A stretch of 64,000 bases of DNA, from positions 192,011 through 256,010 of the forward strand of contig CP135238.1 in the NCBI GenBank assembly GCA_032834875.1, in the 5' to 3' direction. Source of the stretch: Sulfuracidifex metallicus DSM 6482 = JCM 9184 (GTDB lineage Archaea > Thermoproteota > Thermoprotei_A > Sulfolobales > Sulfolobaceae). Shown in pieces: positions 55,543 through 64,000 of the stretch. A program made the translations under genes and the position numbers. Each line of letters begins with the position of its first letter. The first letter of the stretch is position 1. The notes below the pieces were generated by a model, which ran no database searches, was not told the DNA's origin, and saw only the letters and a list, made by a program, of their open reading frames with translations.

Positions 55543-55547
55543 ATGTT

Positions 55548-56441
55548 ATGAGCGAAGGAAATAACCCATTCAGAATAGCCTCTCCGAAGCCAGCTAGACA
55601 ACCCAAGGATCTTAGGAAATCCCCGCCTTCAATACAACAATCTGACCCAAAAATTGAAGCAAAGATGAAACAAATAAAATATAAGATAGCTATTTTGAGC
55701 GGAAAAGGTGGAGTAGGTAAGTCTTTCGTTTCCTCTAACTTGGCAATGGCAATAGCTGCTTCAGGCAATAAGGTAGGTATTGTAGACATTGATTTTCACG
55801 GTCCTTCGGTGCCTAAAATGTTAGGGGTTAGGGGTCAATTCCTTACTGCCGATGATAATGGAATAAATCCGGTTACCGGCCCGTTCGGGATAAAAGTAGT
55901 TTCAATTGACTTTCTCCTACCAAGGGATGATACTCCAGTGGTATGGAGAGGAGCTATTAAGCATACCGCAATTAAGCAGTTTCTAGGAGATGTGATATGG
56001 GGAGACTTAGACTTTCTTCTCATCGATATGCCACCAGGCACTGGAGACGAAGCACTTTCAATTACACAATTACTTCCTACTTTAGACGGATTTGTCATAG
56101 TAACTATCCCATCTGAGGTCTCTACTCTTGCTGTAAAGAAATCCATAAATTTCACTAAAGCTGTGAAAACCAAGATTATCGGCGTAGTTGAAAATATGAG
56201 CTATTTCATGTGTCCTTCAGATAACAAACCTTACTACATTTTCGGCGAAGGTAAGGGGAAGAAGATGGCAGATGAAATGGGAGTTCCTCTATTGGGTCAA
56301 GTTCCCTTAGAACCTTCTATAGCTCAAGCTAACGACGCAGGCGAACCATTCTTCCTGTCTCATCCTGAAAGTCCAGCATCAAAGGAGTTTCTTAAAATAG
56401 CAGACGCTATAGTTAACTCTCTACGTTCAGATAAAAAATAA
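55548..56441 (+). CDS. Mrp/NBP35-type iron-sulfur cluster carrier ATPase
   Basis: 297 residues. A variable N-terminal 45 residues precede the deviant Walker A GKGGVGKSFVSSNLA; DIDFHGPSVPKMLGV, DFLLIDMPPGTGDEA and ENMSYFMCPS follow. The last motif normally is CxxC and here has only one Cys, as in several archaeal members. Transfers Fe-S clusters to target enzymes. Overlaps the 73-residue wHTH gene convergently by 29 nt. Confidence 0.9.
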   Translation: MSEGNNPFRIASPKPARQPKDLRKSPPSIQQSDPKIEAKMKQIKYKIAILSGKGGVGKSFVSSNLAMAIAASGNKVGIVDIDFHGPSVPKMLGVRGQFLTADDNGINPVTGPFGIKVVSIDFLLPRDDTPVVWRGAIKHTAIKQFLGDVIWGDLDFLLIDMPPGTGDEALSITQLLPTLDGFVIVTIPSEVSTLAVKKSINFTKAVKTKIIGVVENMSYFMCPSDNKPYYIFGEGKGKKMADEMGVPLLGQVPLEPSIAQANDAGEPFFLSHPESPASKEFLKIADAIVNSLRSDKK

Positions 56442-56634
56442 ATTTCTTTTTATCATAATCAACTTTTTTATTTACCTTTCCCTCTCTTACCATATCAGCT
56501 AGCACTTGCCTAATGTCCTCAGCTGTAGCGTCTATCCCTTTTCTTATTACTTTCTCCATTATTTCGGTCGATGTTAAACTTCCTTCTTTCAGAAGAGTAA
56601 TTATTTCCTCTTCAACCATGGCTTTCTGGTCCAC
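56413..56634 (-). CDS. Small winged-helix protein
   Basis: 73 residues: a helix-turn-helix (EIITLLKEGSLTSTEIMEKVI, followed by TAEDIRQVLADMVREGKV) and a beta wing (KKFIFYLNV). Size and pattern fit DNA-binding wHTH proteins of Sulfolobales. The 5' end faces the Lrs14-like gene, so both may share a regulatory region. Confidence 0.65.
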   Translation of the reverse strand: MDQKAMVEEEIITLLKEGSLTSTEIMEKVIRKGIDATAEDIRQVLADMVREGKVNKKVDYDKKKFIFYLNVES

Positions 56635-56731
56635 AAACTTAAATCAAGCCATACAGTTTATAAGTTTAAGGAGTTTTTAGCGGAAAATTTAAAAACTTAA
56701 AAAAAACTTAATTAACATAGGTGAAAGTTTA

Positions 56732-57079
56732 ATGAATTATGAAATTAATGAAAAAAGCTTTTTATTAAAAAGATTCTTGATTGTGGCCTATGCACTTTCT
56801 GAAGCTGACGTTGATGCGTTCCTTAGAATAGTGAAAAGTGCAGAAGGCAAGGATGTAGATTCTATATCTAGTGATTTAGGGATAAGTAAAAGTAGAGCTA
56901 GTCTTATACTAAAGAAGTTGTCTGACGCCGGATTAATAGAGAAACAGAAGAGTCCAGTTAACAAAGGAGGTAGACCTAAGTTCGTATATTCCGTAAATAA
57001 GCCAGAATTACGCAACAAGCTATCCAAAAAGGCCGCAGAACTTTGCCAAGACCTACAAGAGATAGTATCCTCGGTTTAG
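56732..57079 (+). CDS. Lrs14-like winged-helix transcription factor
   Basis: 115 residues. SISSDLGISKSRASLILKKLSDAGLIEKQ is the HTH and NKGGRPKFVYSVN the wing; N- and C-terminal helices would form the antiparallel dimer coiled coil seen in Lrs14/AbfR1 proteins, which regulate biofilm and archaellum genes in Sulfolobus. GGTGAAAG lies 6-13 nt before the ATG. Confidence 0.7.
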   Translation: MNYEINEKSFLLKRFLIVAYALSEADVDAFLRIVKSAEGKDVDSISSDLGISKSRASLILKKLSDAGLIEKQKSPVNKGGRPKFVYSVNKPELRNKLSKKAAELCQDLQEIVSSV

Positions 57080-57162
57080 GAAGTTAAACTCTCTTTAGTA
57101 ATTAAGACGAATAAAAGAGAATTTCCAATAATTTTTTATTTCTCTCCCCATAAATTGACCAC

Positions 57163-57717
57163 ATGTTAGGGGAGATAATTTACTTTCTTTTTATAGTGCT
57201 AGATTTAGTATTCTCCATATGGAATAGTTACAATGCAGGCCAAATATTTCCCACTAGGAGGGGAATTGGAGAGTTGTTTTATATTTTTGGAGGTTTATTG
57301 CCGATGTCTTATGTGGCCTCTGCTCTAGTGTCCTTCTTTTTAGGATATTTAGGCTATATTTCGTTATCCACCTTTTACTTTATTTTATCTTTTAACTTTC
57401 TTTTCTTTGGTCTAACGTTTATAATATGGGGTATAATAGCAACATTGACCAGCATAATGGCATTTAGGGGTTCTCATAATTGGATAGCAGGTCTAGTGGC
57501 AGGCTATGATGCTTTTGTAACGATATTTGATGCATGGGATTACATTTCAGGCTTTATGTCATCTTGGAAAGATATAAGGAGATCAATAGATTCCAGTGAC
57601 TTCTCAGTTTTAGATGTAATAGTAATTCTCCTTATAGCCTTCGGAATAGGATTCGTGATTTCGTATACAGCATTTAAGCAGGGACAGAAGAGCAGCAGAA
57701 TTTCGTATTATTGGTAA
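57163..57717 (+). CDS. Unknown polytopic membrane protein
   Basis: 184 residues with five to six predicted helices and very short loops. Aromatic and Gly rich. A charged loop at about 135-150 (SSWKDIRRSIDSSDF) separates the last helix. No family recognised. Single gene with T-rich DNA before the start. Confidence 0.5.
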   Translation: MLGEIIYFLFIVLDLVFSIWNSYNAGQIFPTRRGIGELFYIFGGLLPMSYVASALVSFFLGYLGYISLSTFYFILSFNFLFFGLTFIIWGIIATLTSIMAFRGSHNWIAGLVAGYDAFVTIFDAWDYISGFMSSWKDIRRSIDSSDFSVLDVIVILLIAFGIGFVISYTAFKQGQKSSRISYYW

Positions 57718-58135
57718 AGTTAAGTGTAAATAAACCACGTTTTTTAAAATTAACTAATTGATCGTTAACGCGTAACCTATCTTTGAAAATTTTTGAATCT
57801 AATATTTAAAAAGTAATCTTTATACGGAGATAATACCATCTTAGAAATTGCGAGGAAGTGAATAATTTACATTTATTATCCTATATTATTATTTCTTGTT
57901 GTCCTAGCTGCATTTCTTCATAGAATTTCTTATTATAGCTAGATCGTGGCTTGTCAATTTGAAGAACTGTACATTGATAGACCTAAGGTATTTCTCCCAT
58001 AACCATGACCGTAAACGTTAGTTTGAACTTCTTTTATAGGCCAGTTATAATTTTAGAGTTAGCTGTAATTATTATAGTAATATTTTTAATTAATAAAAAG
58101 ATAATTTTTATAAAAAGATTAATTGAAACTTCATA
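57718..58135. other. AT-rich intergenic region
   Basis: No convincing gene. A plus-strand frame at 58005-58304 would give a hydrophobic start (MTVNVSLNFFYRPVIILELA) but then runs antisense through uppP and loses protein-like composition. A second short hydrophobic frame near 57868-57945 is not long enough to call. Confidence 0.4.
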
Positions 58136-58975
58136 TTACCCAAATCCTGTTATTGAACTTATTGAACCACTTATGATGGCTAGAATTCCAAGAGTGAAAA
58201 CCAATAAAAGTATCTTGTTGCTTCTAGCAAACTTCAGTAAACTTTCTATTAGAACTAAACTTACTAGCGTAGCTACCAAGATGGAAATGCCTAGAGCATC
58301 ATAACTTATCAAACCCAAGGTACTCTCTATAGCATGTCTAGAAAACAGTAGTGTGACGCCTATTGCACCAATTGATGCAGGTATTAGTGCCAAGAAGGAC
58401 AGCCTGAAAGCCTCTTGCGGCTTAACGCCCAACAAAATCAGAGCAGAGGTAGTCATCCCAGATCTGCTAACTCCAGGGAGTGCCGCTAAACCTTGTGCCA
58501 AGCCAACTATAACGTAATCCTTCCACGTAAGTTGGAACAGTTCCTTTTTCAGTATATATGACTTTCTAGTAAAATATATCGTAATTCCATCAACAATAAG
58601 AACAAAGCCCAGCATCATCATTGGAATTCCAACTATGGGTCCTTTAACTAGGTTTACTATAAACAAATAAATTGGAACTCCCATTAAACCCGTGATAATT
58701 GTAGATATGATCAAATATTTCAAGAGTATCTCATCCTCCCTTGTTCCTTTTCTAAAAATTGCCAGAATCACACCGTAAAGCTCCCTCCTGAAATAGATAA
58801 TAGCCGCAGCGAGCGTTCCTATTTCCATGAACAAGCCGAAAGCGTAGCCGGAGGCGAATCCTAGACCTAAAATGAAAGAGGATACAAGTAAAATTTGCGT
58901 TTTACTACTTATAGGTACCCATTCACTTATTCCTTGGACTACGCCAAGGACCAAGCCCAGAATCAGAGGATTCAT
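58136..58975 (-). CDS. uppP: UppP/BacA-type prenyl-diphosphate phosphatase
   Basis: 279 residues from MNPLILGLVLGVVQGISEW (a second ATG three codons upstream is possible). Eight helices; PISSKTQILL replaces the PISSTxHL of bacterial UppP (Gln for His), while the second motif PGVSRSGMT is intact. It recycles the polyprenyl carrier by removing the beta phosphate, needed for glycan and S-layer synthesis. Also called BacA for bacitracin resistance in bacteria. Confidence 0.85.
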   Translation of the reverse strand: MNPLILGLVLGVVQGISEWVPISSKTQILLVSSFILGLGFASGYAFGLFMEIGTLAAAIIYFRRELYGVILAIFRKGTREDEILLKYLIISTIITGLMGVPIYLFIVNLVKGPIVGIPMMMLGFVLIVDGITIYFTRKSYILKKELFQLTWKDYVIVGLAQGLAALPGVSRSGMTTSALILLGVKPQEAFRLSFLALIPASIGAIGVTLLFSRHAIESTLGLISYDALGISILVATLVSLVLIESLLKFARSNKILLLVFTLGILAIISGSISSITGFG

Positions 58976-58984
58976 GCAACTCAT

Positions 58985-59647
58985 ATAACAAATTATTAAT
59001 TTAAATATTAGTAGATAACAGATATATATCCTATATAGAAATATAATGTCATAAATCCCTATGTTATTTATATAGCCAACTTAATATCTGAAAGATCCAA
59101 TTCGTTGCGGACTTTCTATATTAAACCAGAGGTCTTCGTTAGAGCTATCTTCCAAACTTACCTGGCTTAATTTCAGGAACTATGAACAAAGTTGGTACGG
59201 AACTATTGTTAAAGATATATTATTTCTTATACCTAAGGATAAGTAAGATAACTAAGGTCAATATACTCGTAACGCTTCCTATGGGTTCAGAAATACTACT
59301 TTGAAAGCTAGTAATTTTCTTTATCCTTTCTATTGGCGAACTCACCCAAGACTATAGGATACATGACGAAATCTCCCTCTATTCCTTCCAAATATCATGT
59401 GAATAAGTATAAGCTCGTGTACCTTCACTGAGAAGACACATAAAACTGATCTATGGATAGCAAAAGAGTCTCAATAACCGTATACTACCTTTCTTCCCTT
59501 GAAATTAGATATGATTCCGAAGATAGTGCTCCACAATGGCAGTCCAAAATAAAGCTGTACCTAAGAGCAGAGATAAAGGAGATCTAGCTACTAAATCCAA
59601 AAGCATTTTTCAACTCAGGAAGATCTAAGGTTACAAATATTATATTA
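58985..59647. pseudogene. Intergenic stretch with a decayed membrane-protein gene
   Basis: 663 nt without an intact gene. The minus strand contains pieces such as LVARSPLSLLLGTALFW and SSPIERIKKITSFQSS followed by TSILTLVILLILRYKK and a stop, in shifting frames with several stops between. This looks like the ruin of a multi-helix membrane protein, ended by a C-terminal helix and basic tail. Family not recognised. Confidence 0.35.
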
Positions 59648-60364
59648 TTACTTGTTAATTATTTTAGTTATATGTTTTTCGAAAATATGAGGATTTATAC
59701 CTATGATTTTTGACTTAACCTCAGATTCATCCTCTCCTATGCCCCACGGTGCATAAGGCAAAAATCGTGTAACTATTCCTACAGTAGGATCAACATCTAT
59801 CCAATGTTTGTCTAACTTTACTTGAACCCAAGCATGAGCCGCATCGTAAATGCCTGGAGGTATTCCCACTACAATTCTTGCTGGAATTCCATTCTTTCTC
59901 ATCATTGCTATGAAAGCGTGGGAGAAGTTTACACAGACTCCATAGCCAAGCCTCAACGATGAACTAGCACTTTTTACCTTGGCCTTCTCCTTGTCATATT
60001 TCATTTTTCCCTTTATAATCATTAGGGCATTCCTCACTTTTGTTAAATTTTCACCTTCTAAATTAGGTATATCTTTGAACTTAATGTACCTTGACTCGCT
60101 GAGAAAGTCCTCTCCACTAATGTCACCTATTGGTCTCCTATAGAGGGAATAAGAGATCGTAATTTCAGCTTCAACCTTGTCTTTCATTTCGATATCTAAG
60201 AACTCATTCCACATCCTGTCTGTCCGTCTCTCAACTTTAAGGAATTTAGGATAATCAATCTCTAAGTCCTTAATCTCCTGGGTTTTATGGGGAGTTATCA
60301 ATAAGCTTCCTTTTACCCTTTTACCGCCTATCTTGATAGTAGAATTAACTTTTATTTCTATCAA
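59648..60364 (-). CDS. Transglutaminase-like protein in the cobalamin operon
   Basis: 238 residues from a TTG start that overlaps cbiE by 20 nt. The catalytic triad of the transglutaminase/protease-like fold is visible: Cys in LGYGVCVNFSHAF, His in DAAHAWVQV, Asp in HWIDVDPTVG. The N-terminal 100 residues form a beta domain. Such enzymes cleave or form amide bonds. Co-translation with cbiE suggests a role near corrin metabolism or simply read-through; I know of no established cobalamin step for it. Confidence 0.8.
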   Translation of the reverse strand: MIEIKVNSTIKIGGKRVKGSLLITPHKTQEIKDLEIDYPKFLKVERRTDRMWNEFLDIEMKDKVEAEITISYSLYRRPIGDISGEDFLSESRYIKFKDIPNLEGENLTKVRNALMIIKGKMKYDKEKAKVKSASSSLRLGYGVCVNFSHAFIAMMRKNGIPARIVVGIPPGIYDAAHAWVQVKLDKHWIDVDPTVGIVTRFLPYAPWGIGEDESEVKSKIIGINPHIFEKHITKIINK

Positions 60365-61016
60365 TTCTCTTCACGTGCATAATCGAGAGATCGCTGAACT
60401 TCCTATCTGACGTTGACAAGCTAGTTGAGGTGAACTCGCTTCTAGAAAAAGTTGATAAAGTTAGGTTCTCTAAAACTATTATTTTAGCATTTATGTTGTT
60501 ATTTAAGAGAAACTTTGCAACCCTTTGAGGACCGTCAGGGTATGGTTCTGGATTAACTAGTACTCCCCTTTCCATTTCCAAGCAATTAATTATATCTTTC
60601 AGGAACTTGTCGATTTCTCCTCTTACATGAAGCGTTACAAAGCAGTTTCTACCAAGGTCTTCCCCTAGCTCATCTAATGCGGCATTAACCACCGAGATTC
60701 CTGGAATTATAGAAACTTTCTCGAAATACAATCTAAGTTTGTCTATGAACTGCCAATCTGAAACGCCTGGATCTCCATGATCAAGCACGCATACCTTGAT
60801 TCCTTGTTTCTCTAGCTTTGATGCTTTCTCTAAGCCCTCAGACTCCTTTTTATATGAAAGTTTGATTACCTCCTTTCTACCTATTATGTCGTTGAATCTA
60901 TCTATCACTGAACCCCATCCGACAATAACTTGGCACTCCTCTATCGCCCTCTTTCCCTTCACGCTTATTAGGTCAGGGTCTCCCGGTCCAACTCCTATGA
61001 TTATCAAGTTACTCAC
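60345..61016 (-). CDS. cbiE: CbiE: cobalt-precorrin-7 C5-methyltransferase
   Basis: 223 residues from a GTG start overlapping the cbiG stop by 8 nt. N-terminal IIIGVGPGDPDLISVKGKRAIEEC is the SAM-dependent tetrapyrrole methylase P-loop; VLDHGDPGVSDW and IIPGISVVNAALDELG follow; VLENLTLS is the CbiE-specific late motif. Acts with CbiT, the C15 methyltransferase and decarboxylase, encoded separately in the same operon. Confidence 0.85.
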   Translation of the reverse strand: MSNLIIIGVGPGDPDLISVKGKRAIEECQVIVGWGSVIDRFNDIIGRKEVIKLSYKKESEGLEKASKLEKQGIKVCVLDHGDPGVSDWQFIDKLRLYFEKVSIIPGISVVNAALDELGEDLGRNCFVTLHVRGEIDKFLKDIINCLEMERGVLVNPEPYPDGPQRVAKFLLNNNINAKIIVLENLTLSTFSRSEFTSTSLSTSDRKFSDLSIMHVKRIDRNKS

Positions 61017-61971
61017 CGGTTGCTATTGCTATGGTAGCAGATTTACTCAGCTTAACTTTCCTCAACACAAGTCTGGGATTCAGACCCGAAGACATGAGAG
61101 CACATACCTCGGCAACTCCTTTAACTCCAACCTCCTTTAACTTTTCGCTCTGAGGAGTTAAACAAGGGTTCGAGAAGATTCTTATTTCCTCTAAATTATA
61201 AAGGATGAACTTAACTTTCAACATCTCAGCTATCTTACCTACTTCTTCCCTAACGGAGGAAATTGAGGATATCCTACTAGGCTCTATGTTCATTTTTGAT
61301 AATGCTTCCATAAGTCCAGAATAAATCAGGTTTACGTCAACTTCCCTTTTAGACCCTATACCTACATGTAAAGGCAGTAGTCTCAATTTAAGGACTACTT
61401 TGTTGGGGTCTTGGAAATTCGACGTGGTTATAATATATTTGCAATCTTTACCTTCTCTCATTCCTTGGATTGAAAACCCATCAGTGCATATTTCCTCTCC
61501 TCTTAGGATCGCAGAATTAATCTTGACTATAGCCTCAGGATTAACTATCTTAGCTATTAATCTTCTAGCTATCGATTCCACGCTATCCTTTCCAAATATT
61601 TCTGATGCTGTAGTTATTATAGGTTTTCCACCTAATATAGAAGAAATTTCTTTGGCAATCTCATTTGCCCCCCAATGTCCGCCTAGAATCGGAGTCACAA
61701 AGTTCCCGGCGTCATCTACAGCTATAACAGGAGGATCCTTGTCTTTGGATGACGCTAGCTTACATACGCTTCTAACTACACCCTCAATTGCCATTACAAA
61801 AATTATTGCGTCATAACAAGACCAGATGTAGCTTAAGTCTGTAGAAGAATACGTAAAGGATATCGCAGGCACTTCTTTTTCGGATTCTATCCAATTTTCT
61901 ATTTTCTTTGCAGTTTCCTCTCCCGTTTTTGTATATATTATTGCGACTCCTCTCCATAAGTTCTCGATCAA
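61009..61971 (-). CDS. cbiG: CbiG: cobalt-precorrin-5A hydrolase
   Basis: 320 residues, start TTG 3 nt after the cbiF stop; no ATG fits. N-terminal domain with VMAIEGVVRSVCKLASSKDKD and GGHWGANEIAKEI (the CbiG signature GGHxxGAN), central segment, and C-terminal domain with HVGIGSKREVDV. Opens the ring and removes acetaldehyde in the anaerobic pathway, so ring contraction here follows the early-cobalt route. Confidence 0.85.
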   Translation of the reverse strand: MIENLWRGVAIIYTKTGEETAKKIENWIESEKEVPAISFTYSSTDLSYIWSCYDAIIFVMAIEGVVRSVCKLASSKDKDPPVIAVDDAGNFVTPILGGHWGANEIAKEISSILGGKPIITTASEIFGKDSVESIARRLIAKIVNPEAIVKINSAILRGEEICTDGFSIQGMREGKDCKYIITTSNFQDPNKVVLKLRLLPLHVGIGSKREVDVNLIYSGLMEALSKMNIEPSRISSISSVREEVGKIAEMLKVKFILYNLEEIRIFSNPCLTPQSEKLKEVGVKGVAEVCALMSSGLNPRLVLRKVKLSKSATIAIATGE

Positions 61972-61974
61972 GTT

Positions 61975-62778
61975 CTATTCCTCCACCTTCCAAGGTCTAT
62001 ATGAATGGTTGAATGATGGATCATAAACACTTGACCTAACGTACTGCTTTACTTCATCCTCGTTAGCCGCAGGTCCAACTATAATCACAGAATCTCTGTA
62101 TATTTTAGCCTCATGCACCTTTAAGGCTATGTCAGATAGTTTTCCTTTTATAATCTTTTGATTGGGCCACGTTGCTCTGTAAACTACGATGGCTGGAGTA
62201 TCGTCAGAGAGTCCTCCCTCCTTTAGTTCATTTATCACTCTCTCGATTACGTGTATTGCTGTGTATATCACTAACGTAGCACCGTTATTCGCATGTTTGG
62301 CCATATCCTTCAAAGATCCCTTCATTGGAACCCTGAGAGACGCTCTGGTTATTATGACAGTCTGACCTAGCTTAGGAACAGTTAACTCTATCGGAATCAC
62401 CGACGCTGCAGCTATCGCAGCAGTTATCCCTGGAATTACTTCAAAAGGAACGCCTGCTACTTGCAATCCCCACATTTCCTCCATCAGGGCGCCGTAAATT
62501 CCTGAATCCCCAGACTTCATCCTTGCAACTGTCTTTCCCTCTGTGGAAGACTTAACCATGATCTCTACTATTTGAGAAAGGGTCAGAGGAGAAGTGTCAT
62601 GAACCTCGACATCCTTTCTGGCGTATCTTTCAATTATTAGAGGGTTAACTAAAGAACCAGCATACAATATTACGTCGGCCTGCTGTATTACCTTCATTGC
62701 CTTTACAGTTATTAAGTCAGGATCACCTGGACCGGAACCGATGAAGTAAACTTTACCTTTAGTCACCTGAAATGACAT
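61975..62778 (-). CDS. cbiF: CbiF: cobalt-precorrin-4 C11-methyltransferase
   Basis: 267 residues from MSFQVTKGKVYFIG; an in-frame TTG seven codons upstream lies inside cbiL. GSGPGDPDLITVKAMKVI, LYAGSLVNP, RMKSGDSGIYGALMEEM and IPGITAAIAAASVI are the SAM-methylase motifs; LYAGSLV identifies the C11 enzyme. Follows cbiL with a 1-nt gap. Confidence 0.9.
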   Translation of the reverse strand: MSFQVTKGKVYFIGSGPGDPDLITVKAMKVIQQADVILYAGSLVNPLIIERYARKDVEVHDTSPLTLSQIVEIMVKSSTEGKTVARMKSGDSGIYGALMEEMWGLQVAGVPFEVIPGITAAIAAASVIPIELTVPKLGQTVIITRASLRVPMKGSLKDMAKHANNGATLVIYTAIHVIERVINELKEGGLSDDTPAIVVYRATWPNQKIIKGKLSDIALKVHEAKIYRDSVIIVGPAANEDEVKQYVRSSVYDPSFNHSYRPWKVEE

Positions 62779-62779
62779 A

Positions 62780-63430
62780 TCATTCACCCCTTCTTGCAAT
62801 CAACATAGAGAAATAGTCTCTGTCACTTTTTCCCTTCCATGTCTCTATCTTCTCCTCTTTCATGAAGCATCGTCTTGCATAGGTAATGTCATACTCTTTC
62901 AATATTTGTGAAGCTTCCTCAAGTCCAGAGCTACCTTTTATCACAACTATCGTTTCAAAAGAGTTCTTTGCAGCTTCAAGTAGATCTCTTCTGGATGACG
63001 GGATAATAGCTATGGCTTCCTTTTCACTGGCTAAGTTGATGTCAGCTCTACAAGCGCAAGCCGTAATTGATGAAACGCCAGGGACTATTTCATATTCGCT
63101 AAAGCAATTTAGGAATTTCTTGACCCTATAGAAGGTGCTGTATAGAACCGGATCTCCTAGGGTAACGAAAGCTGAAGGATCTTCTGCCTCAAGGCAAATT
63201 TTCTCTCCAAGTCCCTGGAGCGTAGTTTCATCCACATGCTCTCCCATGGGGAACCCTACTTCCACAATCTTACCCTTAACGTATTCCCTAACCACCTCCA
63301 TGGCTAAGCTTCTACCGGTACTACTAGAATAAGGCACGAAAACCACTCTTGATTCAGCTATTCTATTTACAGCTCTTACTGTTAGCAAGTCGGGGCTGCC
63401 TGGACCTAAGCCTATTACGTTTAGTTTCAT
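62780..63430 (-). CDS. cbiL: CbiL: cobalt-precorrin-2 C20-methyltransferase
   Basis: 216 residues, ATG overlapping the cbiT stop (ATGA). LNVIGLGPGSPDLLTVRAVNRI, FVPYSSSTGRS, FVTLGDPVLYSTFYRV and IVPGVSSITACACRADINLA match CbiL/CobI. First methylation of the corrin branch from precorrin-2. Confidence 0.9.
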   Translation of the reverse strand: MKLNVIGLGPGSPDLLTVRAVNRIAESRVVFVPYSSSTGRSLAMEVVREYVKGKIVEVGFPMGEHVDETTLQGLGEKICLEAEDPSAFVTLGDPVLYSTFYRVKKFLNCFSEYEIVPGVSSITACACRADINLASEKEAIAIIPSSRRDLLEAAKNSFETIVVIKGSSGLEEASQILKEYDITYARRCFMKEEKIETWKGKSDRDYFSMLIARRGE

Positions 63431-64000
63431 TTCAGTTCACCCGATATTATGAAGACGGGGTTTCTAGCTAACATTGCAGTTCCAGTCTTCGTTCTCATTC
63501 CCTTCGAAATAGTGATTTGGGTCACTTCAACATCCATTTTGGTTGACATTATAGAAATAGCTCTAGTTGCGGTCTCAAGCTGGATTGCATCTAACACTAT
63601 TCTTCCTCCCTCCTTTAGGTGCATCATGGATTCTTCTAAGATTGATTCTAGCATATCTGATCCGCCACCTATGAATATTCTATCAAATTTATCTAAGTCC
63701 CTCATGACATCTGGTGCGTGACCTTGAATTAGTTTTATATTTACTTTAAAATTATCAGCGTTAGTCTTGGTTAGCTCTATGGCTTTTTCATTTTCGTCTA
63801 TTCCAACTGCATATCCAGTTACTAGTGCCATTTCCACCGTTACGCTTCCGGTTCCACATCCCACGTCTAAGACATCTTGTCCCTCCCTTAGTCTTAGCTT
63901 AGAGATAACCATAGCCCTCACTTCTTCTTTGGTCATCGGTACTTCCTCATCCCTTACAAAAAGGGAATCAGGTATTCCAGGAGTTTCAAATGCCCATCTC
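63427..64000 (-). CDS. cbiT: CbiT: cobalt-precorrin-6B C15-methyltransferase (decarboxylating), partial
   Basis: The frame is open to the right edge; an internal ATG at 63936 follows ETPGIPDSLFVRDEEVP, which matches the conserved CbiT N-terminus, so the true start lies outside the window. SAM-binding DVLDVGCGTGSVTVEMAL, then GHAPDVMRDLDKFDRIFIGGG and GGRIVLDAIQLET. Methylates C15 and decarboxylates the side chain; in many bacteria fused to CbiE as CobL. Confidence 0.9.
   Translation of the reverse strand, partial: RWAFETPGIPDSLFVRDEEVPMTKEEVRAMVISKLRLREGQDVLDVGCGTGSVTVEMALVTGYAVGIDENEKAIELTKTNADNFKVNIKLIQGHAPDVMRDLDKFDRIFIGGGSDMLESILEESMMHLKEGGRIVLDAIQLETATRAISIMSTKMDVEVTQITISKGMRTKTGTAMLARNPVFIISGELK

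Noticed and set aside
58005-58304. 99-residue plus-strand frame with hydrophobic start
   Set aside because: The second half is antisense to uppP and changes to Lys/Ser-rich noise; no ribosome-binding site or homology pattern seen.
1-64000. CRISPR array
   Set aside because: No set of regularly spaced 24-30 nt direct repeats was found; the only long repeats are the two tRNA-derived copies.

Overview
The window looks like the chromosome of a thermoacidophilic crenarchaeon of the order Sulfolobales (Acidianus, Metallosphaera or Sulfolobus type). Evidence: AT-rich DNA; many leaderless starts and GTG/TTG starts; an ESCRT-III/CdvB cell-division gene; a HerA/NurA pair; a Bat-type HTH regulator and an Lrs14-like wHTH; a Fox-like heme-copper oxidase; a bifunctional ADP-forming acyl-CoA synthetase; a tRNA-Glu with a non-canonical intron; IS630 and TnpB debris; and an archaeal tyrosine integrase beside a tRNA. 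No rRNA genes and no CRISPR array were seen. The species cannot be fixed from the sequence alone.

Layout. 1-6.3 kb is an accessory region: a QueC-like / unknown / transporter operon, a decayed IS630 transposase, and two direct copies of a tRNA-Phe 3' half (3609-3661 and 6225-6277) bracketing a 2.6 kb segment with a retropepsin-like protein and small unknowns. 6.4-15.5 kb holds a glycosyltransferase, an amino acid permease, a divergent nucleoside-phosphorylase homologue, a Kef-like antiporter and a glycosylation-site-rich MMPL transporter. 15.5-23.5 kb holds ThiR, a compact NurA-HerA pair, AlaX, GtrA, a CobD-like enzyme with its HTH partner, and rfbD-rfbC. 23.5-28 kb is a second accessory region: a TnpB remnant, an Mrr-like nuclease with extra repeats, a VapBC pair whose toxin is cut by an integrase, and tRNA-Glu(CTC). 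28-45 kb is mostly housekeeping: Ncs6/TtcA-type thiolase, a PriX-like protein, ADP-forming acyl-CoA synthetase, nucleoside hydrolase, LeuRS and a GlcD-type oxidase. 45.4-49.2 kb carries a respiratory pair (a polytopic Fe-S protein and an oxidase subunit I) behind a palindromic operator. 49.2-59 kb has a candidate C/D box RNA, Hsp20-like, CdvB, a frameshifted TrpRS, an operon with two different intramembrane proteases, AK6, Mrp/NBP35, wHTH regulators and UppP. 59.6-64 kb is a cobalamin operon on the minus strand (cbiT-cbiL-cbiF-cbiG-cbiE plus a transglutaminase-like gene), running off the right edge.

How the parts fit. The cbi genes methylate and contract the corrin ring, and the CobD-like enzyme at 20 kb would supply the aminopropanol side chain. 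RfbD, RfbC, GtrA, the GT4 and GT-C enzymes and UppP suggest lipid-linked glycan and S-layer glycosylation chemistry, consistent with the sequon-rich MMPL loops. The points most worth checking are the QueC-like operon, the double tRNA att scar, the integrase-vapC fusion, the TrpRS frameshift, the probable ATT start of rfbC, the intramembrane-protease operon, and the oxidase pair that lacks an adjacent subunit II.
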